DNA from: Neolewinella antarctica
Lineage (GTDB): Bacteria > Bacteroidota > Bacteroidia > Chitinophagales > Saprospiraceae
Assembly: GCF_011927835.1 (NCBI RefSeq)
Contig: NZ_JAATJH010000004.1
Coordinates: forward strand, 47,560-111,559
Direction: 5' to 3'
Length of the DNA: 64,000 nucleotides
Shown here: piece by piece, positions 53,801 to 62,329 of the stretch
Position numbering within the stretch: position 1 is the stretch's first letter
How the letters are laid out: every line of letters begins with the position of its first letter
Notes under the pieces: generated by a model
Databases searched by the model: none
Seen by the model: only the letters and a program-made list of their open reading frames with translations
Told to the model about the DNA's origin: nothing
Made by a program: the position numbers and the translations under genes

Positions 53801-53882
53801 GGTGTTCGTGTACCGTGCGGTCGTGGAGTTCGTTAACGGTGATGTGGAGACGCTTTCCGGGGACGTGACGCTGACGCGCTAG
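50844..53882 (+). CDS. type IX-secreted surface protein with PKD-like and SprB repeats
   Basis: A 1012-residue secreted protein. A signal peptide (LYLTLLFITSSLVLYAQ) is followed by two domains of the type found in Bacteroidota surface proteins (ANDECAGAVVL, WFTFIARRNSANIIV), a PKD-like segment (ADFTVSTSEICVGDALVFED), then four or five SprB-type repeats, each with a GC-x-G-x-(S/T) core and Gly-Asn-Tyr-Thr-Val endings. The C-terminus (VPSGFSPNGDGRNDGF, VYHRWGGLVFEN, VFVYRAVVEF) is the gliding-motility-associated CHU_C domain, the type B sorting signal of the type IX system. It is probably an adhesin or gliding protein. GC-rich, with a copy of the dispersed GCG motif encoding TRVRA near residue 880. 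Confidence 0.92.
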   Translation: MPKLYLTLLFITSSLVLYAQPANDECAGAVVLPDQLEYCSAVGEFTNVGATRSFEAPGDYAVCIDERDQVRDVWFTFIARRNSANIIVTGDVNPGPGGTINAPQFAFYAGGCGALGEELGCRSPVVDPRSGQLPNGGNIIFNELITGQTYRIQVSARNGNQGTFQLCVNQFDQVVEPSSDCGTGVILCDKSPFAVDFLQGSGDVNDRLLADVECNLRPTEENSAWYKWTCDRAGTLGFTITPSGVAFNEDIDFVVYELANGLDDCGSRTVLRQMFSGETNGKDDLDNRPCLRATGLRESSNDVAENCGCDDGDDNFVSAIDMVAGRSYALVIMNFSGSGDGFAIEFGGTGTFVGPEADFTVSTSEICVGDALVFEDRSTSLDAIVSREWDFGPTATPRLASGPGPHSIVFGAPGSPNVQLIIETERECREIANLQEVTVTCCEGQFSATGSPSDLTCPNDMSGAIDLTASSGFSPTTLSYVWSNGETTEDIATLDVGDFTVTVSDESGCTEAFSFVVGGPDPFTFDTLVTQPDCGGATNGALEFTVTGGGEGPYTYSFDGAPFSDDNQLGSIASRTVNVRARDANDCPINQDIEVRELELGLVQGEEIFTEPVCAGDENAAITIRIANGTPSYQYDFGLGDGFQGDNVRTGLPPGAYSVTARDATGCLGIFPIEITEPPVINFSVDGTDITCFGDGDGTLDTLASGGRPGYGVNFLDGTAFTEETSQGLEAGNYTVLLTDTNGCETRDAFLVTEPDEIIPRIVATNDLLCFGEPTGGFALAATGGSPGYTYSADGENFQLDSVLTSLLAGEYTLYVQDANGCTDSLAGSLTEPDEFVVDPGRETTILLGFDTILRATSNYVPVEYFWGPDSLLCLDPLCTRVRAAPVRTTDYVVVGVNAAGCTDSVGLRVNVLIEKPLYVPSGFSPNGDGRNDGFTVFAGRAVREVTSLRVYHRWGGLVFENENFLPNDPSLGWDGNVDGRAINPAVFVYRAVVEFVNGDVETLSGDVTLTR
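53478..53495 (-). repeat. dispersed GCGCGGNCGCGGGTGC motif inside the surface protein
   Basis: TGCACCCGCGTCCGCGCC in coding sequence. One of the two copies that do not follow the gene-flank polarity. Confidence 0.5.
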
Positions 53883-53918
53883 GTTAGCGAGAGAAAGTAA
53901 AGTTCTCCATATTTATGC

Positions 53919-53936
53919 GGCGCGGACGCGGGTGCA
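53919..53936 (+). repeat. dispersed GCGCGGNCGCGGGTGC motif after the surface protein
   Basis: GGCGCGGACGCGGGTGCA, a full consensus match 37 bases past the stop codon, in end-side orientation. Confidence 0.6.
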
Positions 53937-53975
53937 GGGATTTTACGGGAAGAGCAGAGTTGCCCTCACAATGAG

Positions 53976-54518
53976 TCAATCCAGCAAACCTTCCCTCAAC
54001 GCCGCATAATTTTCCGCCGAAAGATTACCCCGCTCGATCAATATTGCCCCGCCGTCATTACTCGTCACGTAAAGCCCCTCGTCGCTTTCCTCCGCCCGGT
54101 CGATGTTAAACAGCGGAATGGTATTGGTCGTCGTCCCGATCCGGTTGCGAAGCACAACGGAATCCAGATAGACGTAGGAATAAGTCTGGCTCGCGTAACC
54201 GAACAGCAAGGCGACCAGGCCGGCAAACGGAAAGGTGTCCGCACCGGACGTGTCGTCTCGCAGTAAACCCATCAGCACTATTCCCACCACGACTACCAAG
54301 GTAGCGAGGTGACCGTAAAACGTGAAATTCCGTAAAACGTAGAATTGCCCCAGACCGGAGAGCTTATTCACGTTGTAGATCTCCAGACCGATCATCCCAA
54401 AAATAACCACCGCCAGTGCGTAGACGACCGTGGTGAACCAGCCCCCGGCGGTGAAGTCCGGAAAGAGGTAAGTGGCGATCAGAAGGCTCAGCATCAGGAG
54501 GCAGGCTACGCGGATCAC
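53976..54518 (-). CDS. inner-membrane protein of unknown function
   Basis: A 180-residue protein with four likely membrane segments in its first ~120 residues (ACLLMLSLLIATYLFP, VVYALAVVIFGMIGLEI, LATLVVVVGIVLMGLL and PFAGLVALLFGYASQTY), then a short charged domain (~125-180) presumably in the cytoplasm. No motif is recognised. It is convergent with the surface-protein gene, so it is probably an independent unit. Confidence 0.65.
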   Translation of the reverse strand: MIRVACLLMLSLLIATYLFPDFTAGGWFTTVVYALAVVIFGMIGLEIYNVNKLSGLGQFYVLRNFTFYGHLATLVVVVGIVLMGLLRDDTSGADTFPFAGLVALLFGYASQTYSYVYLDSVVLRNRIGTTTNTIPLFNIDRAEESDEGLYVTSNDGGAILIERGNLSAENYAALREGLLD

Positions 54519-54604
54519 GCGTTCGTAGGGGGCTTGGTTGGGTGGGGTTTTGTTTTCGATGTTAGGTTAACGGTGGAAGTTGGGTGGTGTTGGGGTGTGG
54601 TTTA

Positions 54605-54861
54605 GAAATCCTCTCCCCCGGCCCCTCTCCAAAAAGGAGAGGGGAGACGTGATAGTCGTTGGAGTGTGAGAAATATGACAGATGAATTTTTCCATCATCT
54701 TCTCTTACAGCTCTACCTGGATGCCTTACTATCTCTACAATTTATCAAAATGGCTACGCTACTTAATGTGTCTAGTCCATTCCCCATACGCAGTCAACTC
54801 AAAATAATCCTCGACAATGAATCGTCCCTCTGCCTTTGGAGAGGGATAAGAGGGAGAGGAG
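54605..54861. repeat. palindromic CTCTCC/GGAGAG intergenic element, second site
   Basis: The left arm is CCTCTCCCCCGGCCCCTCTCC with GGAGAGGGGAGA (54610-54646) and the right arm is near 54828-54861 (CTCTGCCTTTGGAGAGG). GTGTGAGAAATAT lies 16 bases after GAGAGGGGAGA, as at the first site. No protein is encoded; an in-frame ATG inside the right arm would falsely extend the ROK gene. Confidence 0.65.
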
Positions 54862-54892
54862 GTTTTCCGTAAATTACCCAAAAACCAAAAAA

Positions 54893-55780
54893 ATGAAGTG
54901 GGGAATAGACCTGGGCGGCACCAAAATAGAAGGCGTAATCCTCAACGACACTAACCAAGTAGTCGACCGCCGCCGCATCGCCACCGAACGCGCGGGCGGC
55001 TACGAACACATCGTGAGCCGCATCGCGCTGCTCGTGGCACAAATGGAGTCGGCAACTAAATTAAAGCCCAAAAAAATCGGCGTCGCCACCCCCGGCACGA
55101 TCGACCCGCCGACGGGGCTGATGAAAAATTCCAATACGGTCGTCCTCAACGGCCGGCCGTTGGGTAAGGACCTGGAAGCCGCCATTGGCGTGCCGCTCAC
55201 CCTGGCCAACGACGCTAATTGCTTCGCCGTGGCCGAAGCGCTGATGGGCAGCGTCCCCGATAAAGTGCCCAACGCCAAGGTCGTCTTCGGTGCCATTCTC
55301 GGCACGGGGACGGGCGGCGGCATCGTCATTAACGGACAAATCCTGGCCGGCGCGCAGGGGATCGGCGGCGAGTGGGGCCACATGTTCTTGGATAATTCCG
55401 GCGGCCACTGCTACTGCGGCCGGGTGGGCTGCGCGGAGCAAATTCTGGCCGGCCCAGCCATCGAGCGCTACTACGCCAACCTGAGCGGTACTTACCGGAG
55501 CGTCCGGGAGATCGTGCCGCTTTACCGGGCGGGTGATCGCCACGCCGTCCGGGCGCTGGATCGTTGGTTGCAATTTTTCGCCAAGGGCATCGCGACGATC
55601 ATTAATGTCCTCGATCCGGACGCGATCGTGCTGGGCGGCGGGCTTGGGAACATCGAGGAACTGTACACGCTGGGCGTGCCACGGGTGGCGGATCACTTGT
55701 TTAATCCGCGGATGGATACGGTGTTTCTGCGGCCTATGTTGGGGGATTCGGCGGGCGTGTTCGGGGCGGCTCTGTTGTAG
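54893..55780 (+). CDS. ROK-family sugar kinase
   Basis: A 295-residue kinase or fructokinase/glucokinase-like protein. IDLGGTKIEGVIL is the ATP phosphate-binding loop, ANDANCFAVAEA the catalytic Asp region, LGTGTGGGIVINGQ the second phosphate loop and GHCYCGRVGCAEQ the ROK zinc site (CxCGxxGC). Start taken at 54893 (MKWGIDLGG); 19 extra residues in the longer frame come from repeat DNA. A helix-turn-helix is absent, so it is an enzyme, not a NagC-type repressor. Sugar specificity is not determined. Confidence 0.9.
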   Translation: MKWGIDLGGTKIEGVILNDTNQVVDRRRIATERAGGYEHIVSRIALLVAQMESATKLKPKKIGVATPGTIDPPTGLMKNSNTVVLNGRPLGKDLEAAIGVPLTLANDANCFAVAEALMGSVPDKVPNAKVVFGAILGTGTGGGIVINGQILAGAQGIGGEWGHMFLDNSGGHCYCGRVGCAEQILAGPAIERYYANLSGTYRSVREIVPLYRAGDRHAVRALDRWLQFFAKGIATIINVLDPDAIVLGGGLGNIEELYTLGVPRVADHLFNPRMDTVFLRPMLGDSAGVFGAALL

Positions 55781-55797
55781 GCGCTGGCGCGGGTGCC
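55781..55797 (+). repeat. dispersed GCGCGGNCGCGGGTGC motif after the ROK gene
   Basis: GCGCTGGCGCGGGTGCC, directly abutting the ROK stop codon, in end-side orientation. Confidence 0.5.
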
Positions 55798-56021
55798 GAG
55801 TTTTTGTGGGGATGTTCCTACGGGGCCAAACGAAGCACGGCCAACGAATTGAAAGTGCGTACCGTCCCGGGGAGGAGGGGAGTCGGCTTGTTTGATCTCA
55901 GCACAGAACCTGATTTTGCCTCTTTTCGATTTACCCGTCCACTTGCTTATCTTGTGGTGGCACGAAGTACGGCGGCAATATTTCTGGCTACGCATTCTAC
56001 CTAATCAACCCTTCACGTACC

Positions 56022-57398
56022 ATGGTCACCCGCCTACTCCTGTTCTTACCGATACTTCTTACTCATACGCTAACGGCCCAGACTGACGTGCAAGCGCTGG
56101 CCACCGCCCTCGACGCTACCGCGGCGGAGCTCTCGTACAACGGTAATGTTCTCGTCGCCAGAGACGGGGCGGTTGTCTACCGCGGCTCCTTCGGTAATCG
56201 CCAGCTCGAGGATGGCAGCCAACTCGACAGCGCGACCGTCTTTCGTCTCGCTTCGGTTTCTAAACAGTTCACGGCTCTCGGCATCGCGCTGCTCGAAAAC
56301 GACGGAAAGCTTAACTACGATGACTTACTGGGCGAGTACATTCCGGAACTGGCCTTTTATGAAGGCGTCACCCTGCGCCATCTCATTCACCACTACGGTG
56401 GACTGCCCAATTATATGGACGCCGTCCTTGAGTCCGGATCGTTCGAACGGATTTACGACAACGAGCTGGTGATTAACCTCCTCGCCGAGAAACGGCCCAA
56501 GGCAGATTTCCCGGCGGGCACGGCCAGCGATTACAGCAATACCGGATATGTGCTCCTCGCCTCCGTGATCGAGCGGGTTAGCGGTAAGACTTACGGAGAC
56601 TTTCTAAAGGAACGCGTGTTCCGCCCACTGGGCATGAACCGTACCTCCGTGCCCACCCCCACTTCCCAACTTGACGATAACACCGCCGGCAGCTACGGGC
56701 CCGATGAGAAGACCGGTGAAATGATCCGCCTCGACGAGGGGGAGGATCCCGACGGGGCCTACCTCCTGGCCAACGTCGTCGGCGACGGGATGGTCCACTC
56801 GACGACCGACGATCTGTTTCAGTACGCGGAAGGAATGCGAACGAACCGATTGCTTCCCGCAAGCAAAGCTACCGTACTTACTACCCCCGGCGAACTGTCC
56901 GGTTACGCCTTTGGCCAGGAAGTGATGCAGGACGAGGATCTTGGCCTCAACCTCAGCCACAACGGTAGCTGGGCGGGTTACCTGACTTATCTGGAGCGCT
57001 ACCCCGAGCGGGGCCACGTTATCATCATGCTGAGTAATTACGGTTCTGATTACGTACCGCTCGCCCGCATTGCCGACGACTTTCTCCGCGGCAAGGAAGT
57101 CGTGATCCCACGATTGTTTCGCCCGGTCGCGGCCGACCCCAAGACGTTCAGGGCCTTTACCGGTAAGTTTCTTTTGGAAGGAGAGAAGAAGACCGAACTA
57201 ACCTTTAGAGTCAAAAAAGATCGGTTGATGATGGAGCTGCCTAATTATCCGCCATTCCCACTCACTCCCCACGCCCCCGCTGGCTTTTACCTGGACGGCC
57301 AACCCATCGACGTTACCTTTACGCAAGATGAAGCCGGAGAGGTGACTGGTCTGATCTTTTATCAGCGGGGGAAGGAGATAAAAGGGATGCGCTTGTGA
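56022..57398 (+). CDS. secreted beta-lactamase-like serine hydrolase
   Basis: A 458-residue secreted protein with a signal peptide (LLLFLPILLTHTLTAQ) and the serine beta-lactamase/class C fold: RLASVSKQFTALG holds the Ser-x-x-Lys nucleophile, DYSNTGYVLL the Tyr-x-Asn, and SHNGSWAGY the third motif (HNG in place of KTG). A C-terminal ~100-residue beta domain follows. Such enzymes are usually esterases or D-aminopeptidases, not antibiotic-resistance enzymes. Confidence 0.9.
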   Translation: MVTRLLLFLPILLTHTLTAQTDVQALATALDATAAELSYNGNVLVARDGAVVYRGSFGNRQLEDGSQLDSATVFRLASVSKQFTALGIALLENDGKLNYDDLLGEYIPELAFYEGVTLRHLIHHYGGLPNYMDAVLESGSFERIYDNELVINLLAEKRPKADFPAGTASDYSNTGYVLLASVIERVSGKTYGDFLKERVFRPLGMNRTSVPTPTSQLDDNTAGSYGPDEKTGEMIRLDEGEDPDGAYLLANVVGDGMVHSTTDDLFQYAEGMRTNRLLPASKATVLTTPGELSGYAFGQEVMQDEDLGLNLSHNGSWAGYLTYLERYPERGHVIIMLSNYGSDYVPLARIADDFLRGKEVVIPRLFRPVAADPKTFRAFTGKFLLEGEKKTELTFRVKKDRLMMELPNYPPFPLTPHAPAGFYLDGQPIDVTFTQDEAGEVTGLIFYQRGKEIKGMRL

Positions 57399-57747
57399 GG
57401 TTTTAGCGGGGCATTTTTTATAATAAATGACTGGTTCGGGAAGGTGAGTCATTATGCTTGGTTATCCACCAATGCTTTCGTAGACGTTTGGCAACCAAGA
57501 TAGTGGGCGAGCGTGCGTCGCGATGCACCTATGGGGTTCAACACTACGGGGGGAACGGCCCCCCCGCGTCCAAAGTCAGGTGCCTTACCGCAATTATTAA
57601 GTGCCAACCTATTCGGGTCGCTCGCGCAAAAAAAGTTGCCCGACAATAATTGCACGTGCGCAGGACATTAATGATCCGTCGGACTTGCTTACCTTGGAGC
57701 CCCTTATTCGATCCCCCAAGAGTTAGCGCTCCTTTACCCCGATTGAC
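57399..57747. other. 349-bp intergenic region with one GC-rich hairpin
   Basis: No gene seen. GGGGGGAACGGCCCCCCC (57548-57565) is a strong hairpin which could end transcription of the hydrolase gene or protect the leader of the next operon. TACCTTGG near 57690 is two bases off a -7 box for the ATPase gene. Confidence 0.4.
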
Positions 57748-60138
57748 ATGACAGGTACCACCACCCAACCCGCCCTCGGAGAACTCTTGGCTACCCTGGA
57801 GCATGACGTTGCGGATCGACTCGCCGCGACCAGAACCCCGGATGACTCCCCGGCGGAGCTACGGCAGGTTGTCGACGCTAATCTTGGTATCGTCGGGGCA
57901 ATCCAGGCCGTGGGGCGGGCCGCGCAACTTGAAATTGAGGCCGGCGATGCGGGTAACGAGGTGGCCTACTACGTCGTCTACGAATGGCTAAACGAAGCAC
58001 GAGATTTTCTGATCCTGCTGCGCAACGTCGTCTTCGAACGCCACCGCGGGCAGGTGTTGGTCAATGAAGGTGAACTGGCCGCGGACACACTCCACGAATT
58101 CGACCGCGACAGTCAACTGCAGGCGACGGAAGCGTCGCGGCACCTACTCGACGGCCTGCACGAAATGGGTAACCGGCCCATCTACCTCAAAAAGCACCTG
58201 AGCAAGTGGAAACTCGAGAAAAGCCCGCTCACCGCCCACGAAGGGCAGTTTGCCGTCCTCGTCGCGCAAATCGAGGAGCTCGACCGGCAGGCGTTCCTGC
58301 TGGAGAAAACGCGGCTGATCTTCGCGCGCATTCACCATCATTTCGGTAGTGCCTTTGACGACTATCTGGACTACCTGAACCAACTCAACGATTCGCTCGA
58401 CGCCAGTCTGCGGGGAGCCGAAGGGGCGGACGAACCGGTCAGCGCGCGCGAGCTGATCAAGCAATTACGCACGAACTCCAGCAAAACCCCGGCCCCGCAA
58501 ACGGTCGGTGCTTTCATCGAAGGGCTGAGCGCGCTAACCACGGAATTGCCCGGGGAAACCGACCTAATCATCGGGACCGACCACGGGCTCTTGCAGCAAA
58601 ATGAACTCGACCTTGGCCAGGAAACCAGCGCCTGGTTGCAGTCGGAACTGATGTCCGAAATTCAGGACCTCTACAACCGCCGTAACCAGATCAACAACCG
58701 CCTCCTGGTCGCCCTCCGCACCGGCGAAAACCGCCTGGAGTTCGACCAGCAGGAAGACCAGAGCACCGCCGACGAAGAAATTCAACGGACCATGCAGCAG
58801 TTGGTGAAAAACTTGCGCAAATCAGCCGAAGGGCTAACGGCGCTGCGGGAAAAGACGCTTACTATCCTTCACGAAGAAGTATCCGTGAAGCACGCCTTCA
58901 GCCCGGAATTTCTGCAACTCAACCTACAGCAGACTTTCAGTCAGTACCGAAAATCCCAGGTATCGGGGCTGGTGGAACTTCGCGACTGGGCGGTGGGTAA
59001 GTGGCAGCGCTTGGTCAACAAGGGGATCGACAGCTTCCAGAGCGAAGGGTTGAGCCCGGCGGAACGCGTCGTCCGGCTGGTCAACACCCGGCGACCAAAC
59101 CCCGCGACTTCTCACTACGAAGGCATGTTCGTTAACTCCGGTTACCTCGGCGAGTCTTTTCGGGTGGGCCGGCAGCGGGAACTCGACCGGACGGGAGAAA
59201 TCGTTAAGAACTGGACCCTCGGTTTCCGGGGCGCGATTCTGGTGACGGGTAGCCGCCACTCGGGAAAAACCTTTTTCGGTGAGATGGTCGGCCACCGGTA
59301 TTTTCAGAACCGCTACGTCGACCTGCGCCCCAACGAGCGGCTGACCATGGGCGGGCGTATTTTGGAGCCGACCGAAGACCTGGAGGAAGCCCTCAAGTTC
59401 GTGATCGCCAATGGCCGTGGGAAACAACGGATGGTCCTGATCGACGATCTGGCCCGGTGGGAAGACCGCGATTCGCCGCTGGCCACCGACGTGCGGGGGC
59501 TGCTCGATAAGCTGGACCAGCACGCCGGGCAACTCTTCTTTGTCGTTTGCGCCGATGCCCTGCTCTACGATCAACTGCGGATGCACTTCGACGTCGACCG
59601 CTACTTCCAGGCCACGTTCCCCATGCGACGGCTCACGCCCCAGGAGATCGGGGAGGCCATCTACATTCGCCACGGCGCCACGCAAATGCAGATCGTGGAC
59701 GACAACGGGGAGGAGCTGAGCCCACTGAAGCTCGAACGGCTCATCAAAACGTTCACTTACCGCGCTCACGGGCACGTTGGGGAAGGTTTACGCCAGTGGG
59801 CCTACGCTATCCGGCCCCACGATGAAGACAGCGTCAGGGTGGACCACCTCGCACAGAATAGCCTCGACGTGGTGCTCTCCAAAGACGCGGGCATTCTCCT
59901 GCGGGCCATCCTCGTTGATCGGTCTACCTCGGAATACCAACTCCGGAAACAGTTCGGTCCGCTTTTTAACGACCAGTTTCAGTTACTGATTCAGCGCTAC
60001 CTCCAGTTGGGTATTCTCGTTCGCGGCCCGAACGGTATGCTGCAAATCCTGCCGGCGGTCGTCAGTGACGTCGAGCGGGAACTGGCCAGTCACGGGTTCA
60101 TCCCGGCTTCGAATATTCACCTATCCCAAGAAATCTGA
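57748..60138 (+). CDS. large AAA-like ATPase of unknown function
   Basis: A 796-residue protein. The N-terminal ~460 residues are charged and helical, with coiled-coil stretches (LNQLNDSLDASLRG, EIQRTMQQLVKNLRKS). A P-loop domain follows: ILVTGSRHSGKTFFGE (Walker A ~499-508), MVLIDDLARWED (Walker B ~566), LFFVVCADALLYDQL (sensor-like), and a C-terminal winged-helix-like tail (LIQRYLQLGILVRGPNGML). It suggests a regulatory ATPase of the ORC/STAND kind, but I know no family name. The stop is one base before the MscS-like gene, so they are co-transcribed. Confidence 0.75.
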   Translation: MTGTTTQPALGELLATLEHDVADRLAATRTPDDSPAELRQVVDANLGIVGAIQAVGRAAQLEIEAGDAGNEVAYYVVYEWLNEARDFLILLRNVVFERHRGQVLVNEGELAADTLHEFDRDSQLQATEASRHLLDGLHEMGNRPIYLKKHLSKWKLEKSPLTAHEGQFAVLVAQIEELDRQAFLLEKTRLIFARIHHHFGSAFDDYLDYLNQLNDSLDASLRGAEGADEPVSARELIKQLRTNSSKTPAPQTVGAFIEGLSALTTELPGETDLIIGTDHGLLQQNELDLGQETSAWLQSELMSEIQDLYNRRNQINNRLLVALRTGENRLEFDQQEDQSTADEEIQRTMQQLVKNLRKSAEGLTALREKTLTILHEEVSVKHAFSPEFLQLNLQQTFSQYRKSQVSGLVELRDWAVGKWQRLVNKGIDSFQSEGLSPAERVVRLVNTRRPNPATSHYEGMFVNSGYLGESFRVGRQRELDRTGEIVKNWTLGFRGAILVTGSRHSGKTFFGEMVGHRYFQNRYVDLRPNERLTMGGRILEPTEDLEEALKFVIANGRGKQRMVLIDDLARWEDRDSPLATDVRGLLDKLDQHAGQLFFVVCADALLYDQLRMHFDVDRYFQATFPMRRLTPQEIGEAIYIRHGATQMQIVDDNGEELSPLKLERLIKTFTYRAHGHVGEGLRQWAYAIRPHDEDSVRVDHLAQNSLDVVLSKDAGILLRAILVDRSTSEYQLRKQFGPLFNDQFQLLIQRYLQLGILVRGPNGMLQILPAVVSDVERELASHGFIPASNIHLSQEI

Positions 60139-60139
60139 T

Positions 60140-60865
60140 ATGGAACAATTCATTTCTACCGTACAGTGGAGTTTCTTCCTAAAGGTCGCGGCCGTACTAA
60201 TTCTGGGTTACGTAATCATCCTGAACTTATCCTTGATCAAGCGGCTCCTGACCGGACGGGAAAGTAGCAACCTCAGGTTGCTGCGGTTCGGGCGTGGCCT
60301 CCGCGTGGGGTACGAACTGGTGGCGGTCGTCATTTTGATCGTGCTCTACCTGCGCATCAACGTGGTTACCCACGGCGTCGTGCTGGCCGTGGTGGTGGCG
60401 CTGGCCTGGTCGCCAATTCGCAACTTGCTCAACGGGCGCTTTCTGCGGCTAACGACACACCTAAAGAAAGGGCAGGAAGTATTTTTCGAAGGGCAAGAAG
60501 CCATCGTCCGCTCGCTCGGCCCGCTGGCGGCGGTCCTGCAGACGAACGTCGGCACGCAAATCGTGGACTACACCAAACTTCGGGAGCACGGCCTGACGCT
60601 CGTGAGCGGTAACCAACTCAGTAATTTTCTGGAATTGACCGTGAACCCGGACGAAGAAAAAGAAAGGCTGAACGCTACGTTGGATCAGCTGCTACTGAAC
60701 TGCCCGTACCTGGACTGGTCGTACCGGCCCGAAATCGAGTCACCAGCGACGGAGGGCGCTGAGATGTACGTAAAAGTACTCCTGGTCGACGAGCGGTACA
60801 CCAACGGTTTTCGCTCGCTGCTCGGGGAATGGGGGTATAACACCTCGACCTTCCCCGCCAAATAA
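60140..60865 (+). CDS. MscS-like membrane protein
   Basis: A 241-residue protein starting ATG at 60140 (the longer frame starts inside the ATPase gene). Three membrane segments (FFLKVAAVLILGYVIIL, LVAVVILIVLYLRIN and VVLAVVVALAWSPIRN) are followed by a soluble part: GQEVFFEGQEAIVRSLGPLA and VDYTKLREHGLTLVSGN, which follows the order of the MscS beta domain after the pore helix, though diverged. So it may be a gated channel or channel-like sensor. It lies between an ATPase and a cation/proton antiporter. Confidence 0.65.
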   Translation: MEQFISTVQWSFFLKVAAVLILGYVIILNLSLIKRLLTGRESSNLRLLRFGRGLRVGYELVAVVILIVLYLRINVVTHGVVLAVVVALAWSPIRNLLNGRFLRLTTHLKKGQEVFFEGQEAIVRSLGPLAAVLQTNVGTQIVDYTKLREHGLTLVSGNQLSNFLELTVNPDEEKERLNATLDQLLLNCPYLDWSYRPEIESPATEGAEMYVKVLLVDERYTNGFRSLLGEWGYNTSTFPAK

Positions 60866-60921
60866 TCTACCCTAAAGCGCCGTAGCCAGCAACGCAGCTA
60901 CGCCAATCTTAAAGAATAACC

Positions 60922-62208
60922 ATGGATACCTATTCGCTCATCATCGGCAGTTCCGTCGTGATCATTCTTTCTTTCTTTTTCGGGGAGATCTCCAAGCGGA
61001 CCAGCATCCCGTCCGTGCTGATGCTCATCTTTTTGGGTATCGGTTTGCAGTACATTTTCCCGTTCATGATGGACATGGAACTCGGCGGCACCCTGAAGAC
61101 ACTCGGTACCATCGGCCTGATCATGATCGTGCTCGAAGCTGCCCTGGAGCTGGAACTCAAGCCGGAAAAATACTGGCCGATCGCTAAATCTTTCGGCATC
61201 GCCCTCGTGGGGCTGCTCGCCTCCACCTGGATTGCGGCCGAGTTGCTGATGTACTTCATCGACGGCATGTCGAGCACGTCGGCCTGGCTGTACGCTACGC
61301 CACTGTCCATCCTTTCCAGCGCGATCATCATCCCCAGCGTTACGGAGCTGCGCGGCGACAAAAAGGAATTCCACATTTACGAAAGCACGTTTTCCGACAT
61401 CCTCGGCATCATGCTGTTTTTCTTCCTGGCCGGGCAACTGGGCCACGATTCCGACATCGCGGGCGGCGGCGACCACCAGGGCGGCGGCTTCGGCACCTTT
61501 CTCGGCCTGACTGGCCTGACGGTCTTCGGCTCCCTGCTGATCTCCTACGTTGTCCTCGTGGTTTTTCAGGGCATCAAGAGCCACACCAAACTCTTCCTGC
61601 TCATCGCGGTGCTGATGATGTTTTACGCCATCGGCAAGACGTACCACCTTTCTTCGCTGATCATGATTCTGGTCTTTGGCCTCATGATCGCCAACATGAA
61701 ACTTTTCTTCAAGGGCCCGATGAAGCGCTTCCTCGATCTGCGTAAGGCCCGTGATATTTACGAGGGTTTGCACGTCATCACGATGGAAACCGCCTTCGTG
61801 ATTCGGACGCTGTTCTTCGTGGTTTTCGGTCTCACCATTGCCATTACGTCGCTCTTTAGTTTGGAAGTCGCGCTGGTTAGTCTCGCGATCCTGTTGTCCA
61901 TTTACCTGATCCGCTTCGTGCTCCTACGCCTGCTGGTCGGTAAGGACATCATGCCCCAGTTGTTCGTCGCCCCGCGTGGCCTCATCACCGTGCTGTTGTT
62001 CAACGACATTCCGGAAGTCGCGCTGGTGAAAGGTTTTGACGCGGGCATTCTGCTCTTCGTCATTTTCGGCACCAGCCTAATTATGACCGGCGCGATGATC
62101 TTCGATAAGCACCGCTCCGGCCGGGCCATCAAGAAGGCGCGGGCAAATCCGATTGGCTACACCACTTACCGGGTGCCGCAGGTGGGGGCGGTGAAAGAAG
62201 AAGTGTAA
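60922..62208 (+). CDS. cation/proton antiporter (CPA family)
   Basis: A 428-residue membrane protein with about twelve segments (SVVIILSFFFGEISKR, SVLMLIFLGIGLQYIFPF, TIGLIMIVLEAALELEL). It fits the Na+/H+ or K+/H+ antiporter families CPA1/CPA2, although no canonical ND or DD pair stands out. A His-rich, Gly-rich loop (GHDSDIAGGGDHQGGG) sits near 175-190. It is 56 bases from the MscS-like gene and likely part of the same operon, which suggests ion or osmotic homeostasis. Confidence 0.85.
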   Translation: MDTYSLIIGSSVVIILSFFFGEISKRTSIPSVLMLIFLGIGLQYIFPFMMDMELGGTLKTLGTIGLIMIVLEAALELELKPEKYWPIAKSFGIALVGLLASTWIAAELLMYFIDGMSSTSAWLYATPLSILSSAIIIPSVTELRGDKKEFHIYESTFSDILGIMLFFFLAGQLGHDSDIAGGGDHQGGGFGTFLGLTGLTVFGSLLISYVVLVVFQGIKSHTKLFLLIAVLMMFYAIGKTYHLSSLIMILVFGLMIANMKLFFKGPMKRFLDLRKARDIYEGLHVITMETAFVIRTLFFVVFGLTIAITSLFSLEVALVSLAILLSIYLIRFVLLRLLVGKDIMPQLFVAPRGLITVLLFNDIPEVALVKGFDAGILLFVIFGTSLIMTGAMIFDKHRSGRAIKKARANPIGYTTYRVPQVGAVKEEV

Positions 62209-62223
62209 CGGCTTTACCGATTT

Positions 62224-62242
62224 GCCGCTGACGCGGGTGCAA
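62224..62242 (+). repeat. dispersed GCGCGGNCGCGGGTGC motif after the antiporter
   Basis: GCCGCTGACGCGGGTGCAA, 15 bases past the antiporter stop, end-side orientation. Confidence 0.5.
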
Positions 62243-62329
62243 GGTTATTTAGCGACGCGGAGCGACCCCGACCTACTTCATGACTTCAAGTCCAGTTGAC
62301 GAACCATCCCCCTTGTTTGTTCCCCTCCC

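Noticed and set aside
58924..59775. 283-codon minus-strand frame opposite the AAA-like ATPase
   Set aside because: Antisense shadow; the plus strand has Walker A and B and a coupled neighbour.
60898..61773. 291-codon minus-strand frame opposite the antiporter
   Set aside because: His/Asp-rich antisense of membrane-helix codons; the plus strand is a clear antiporter.
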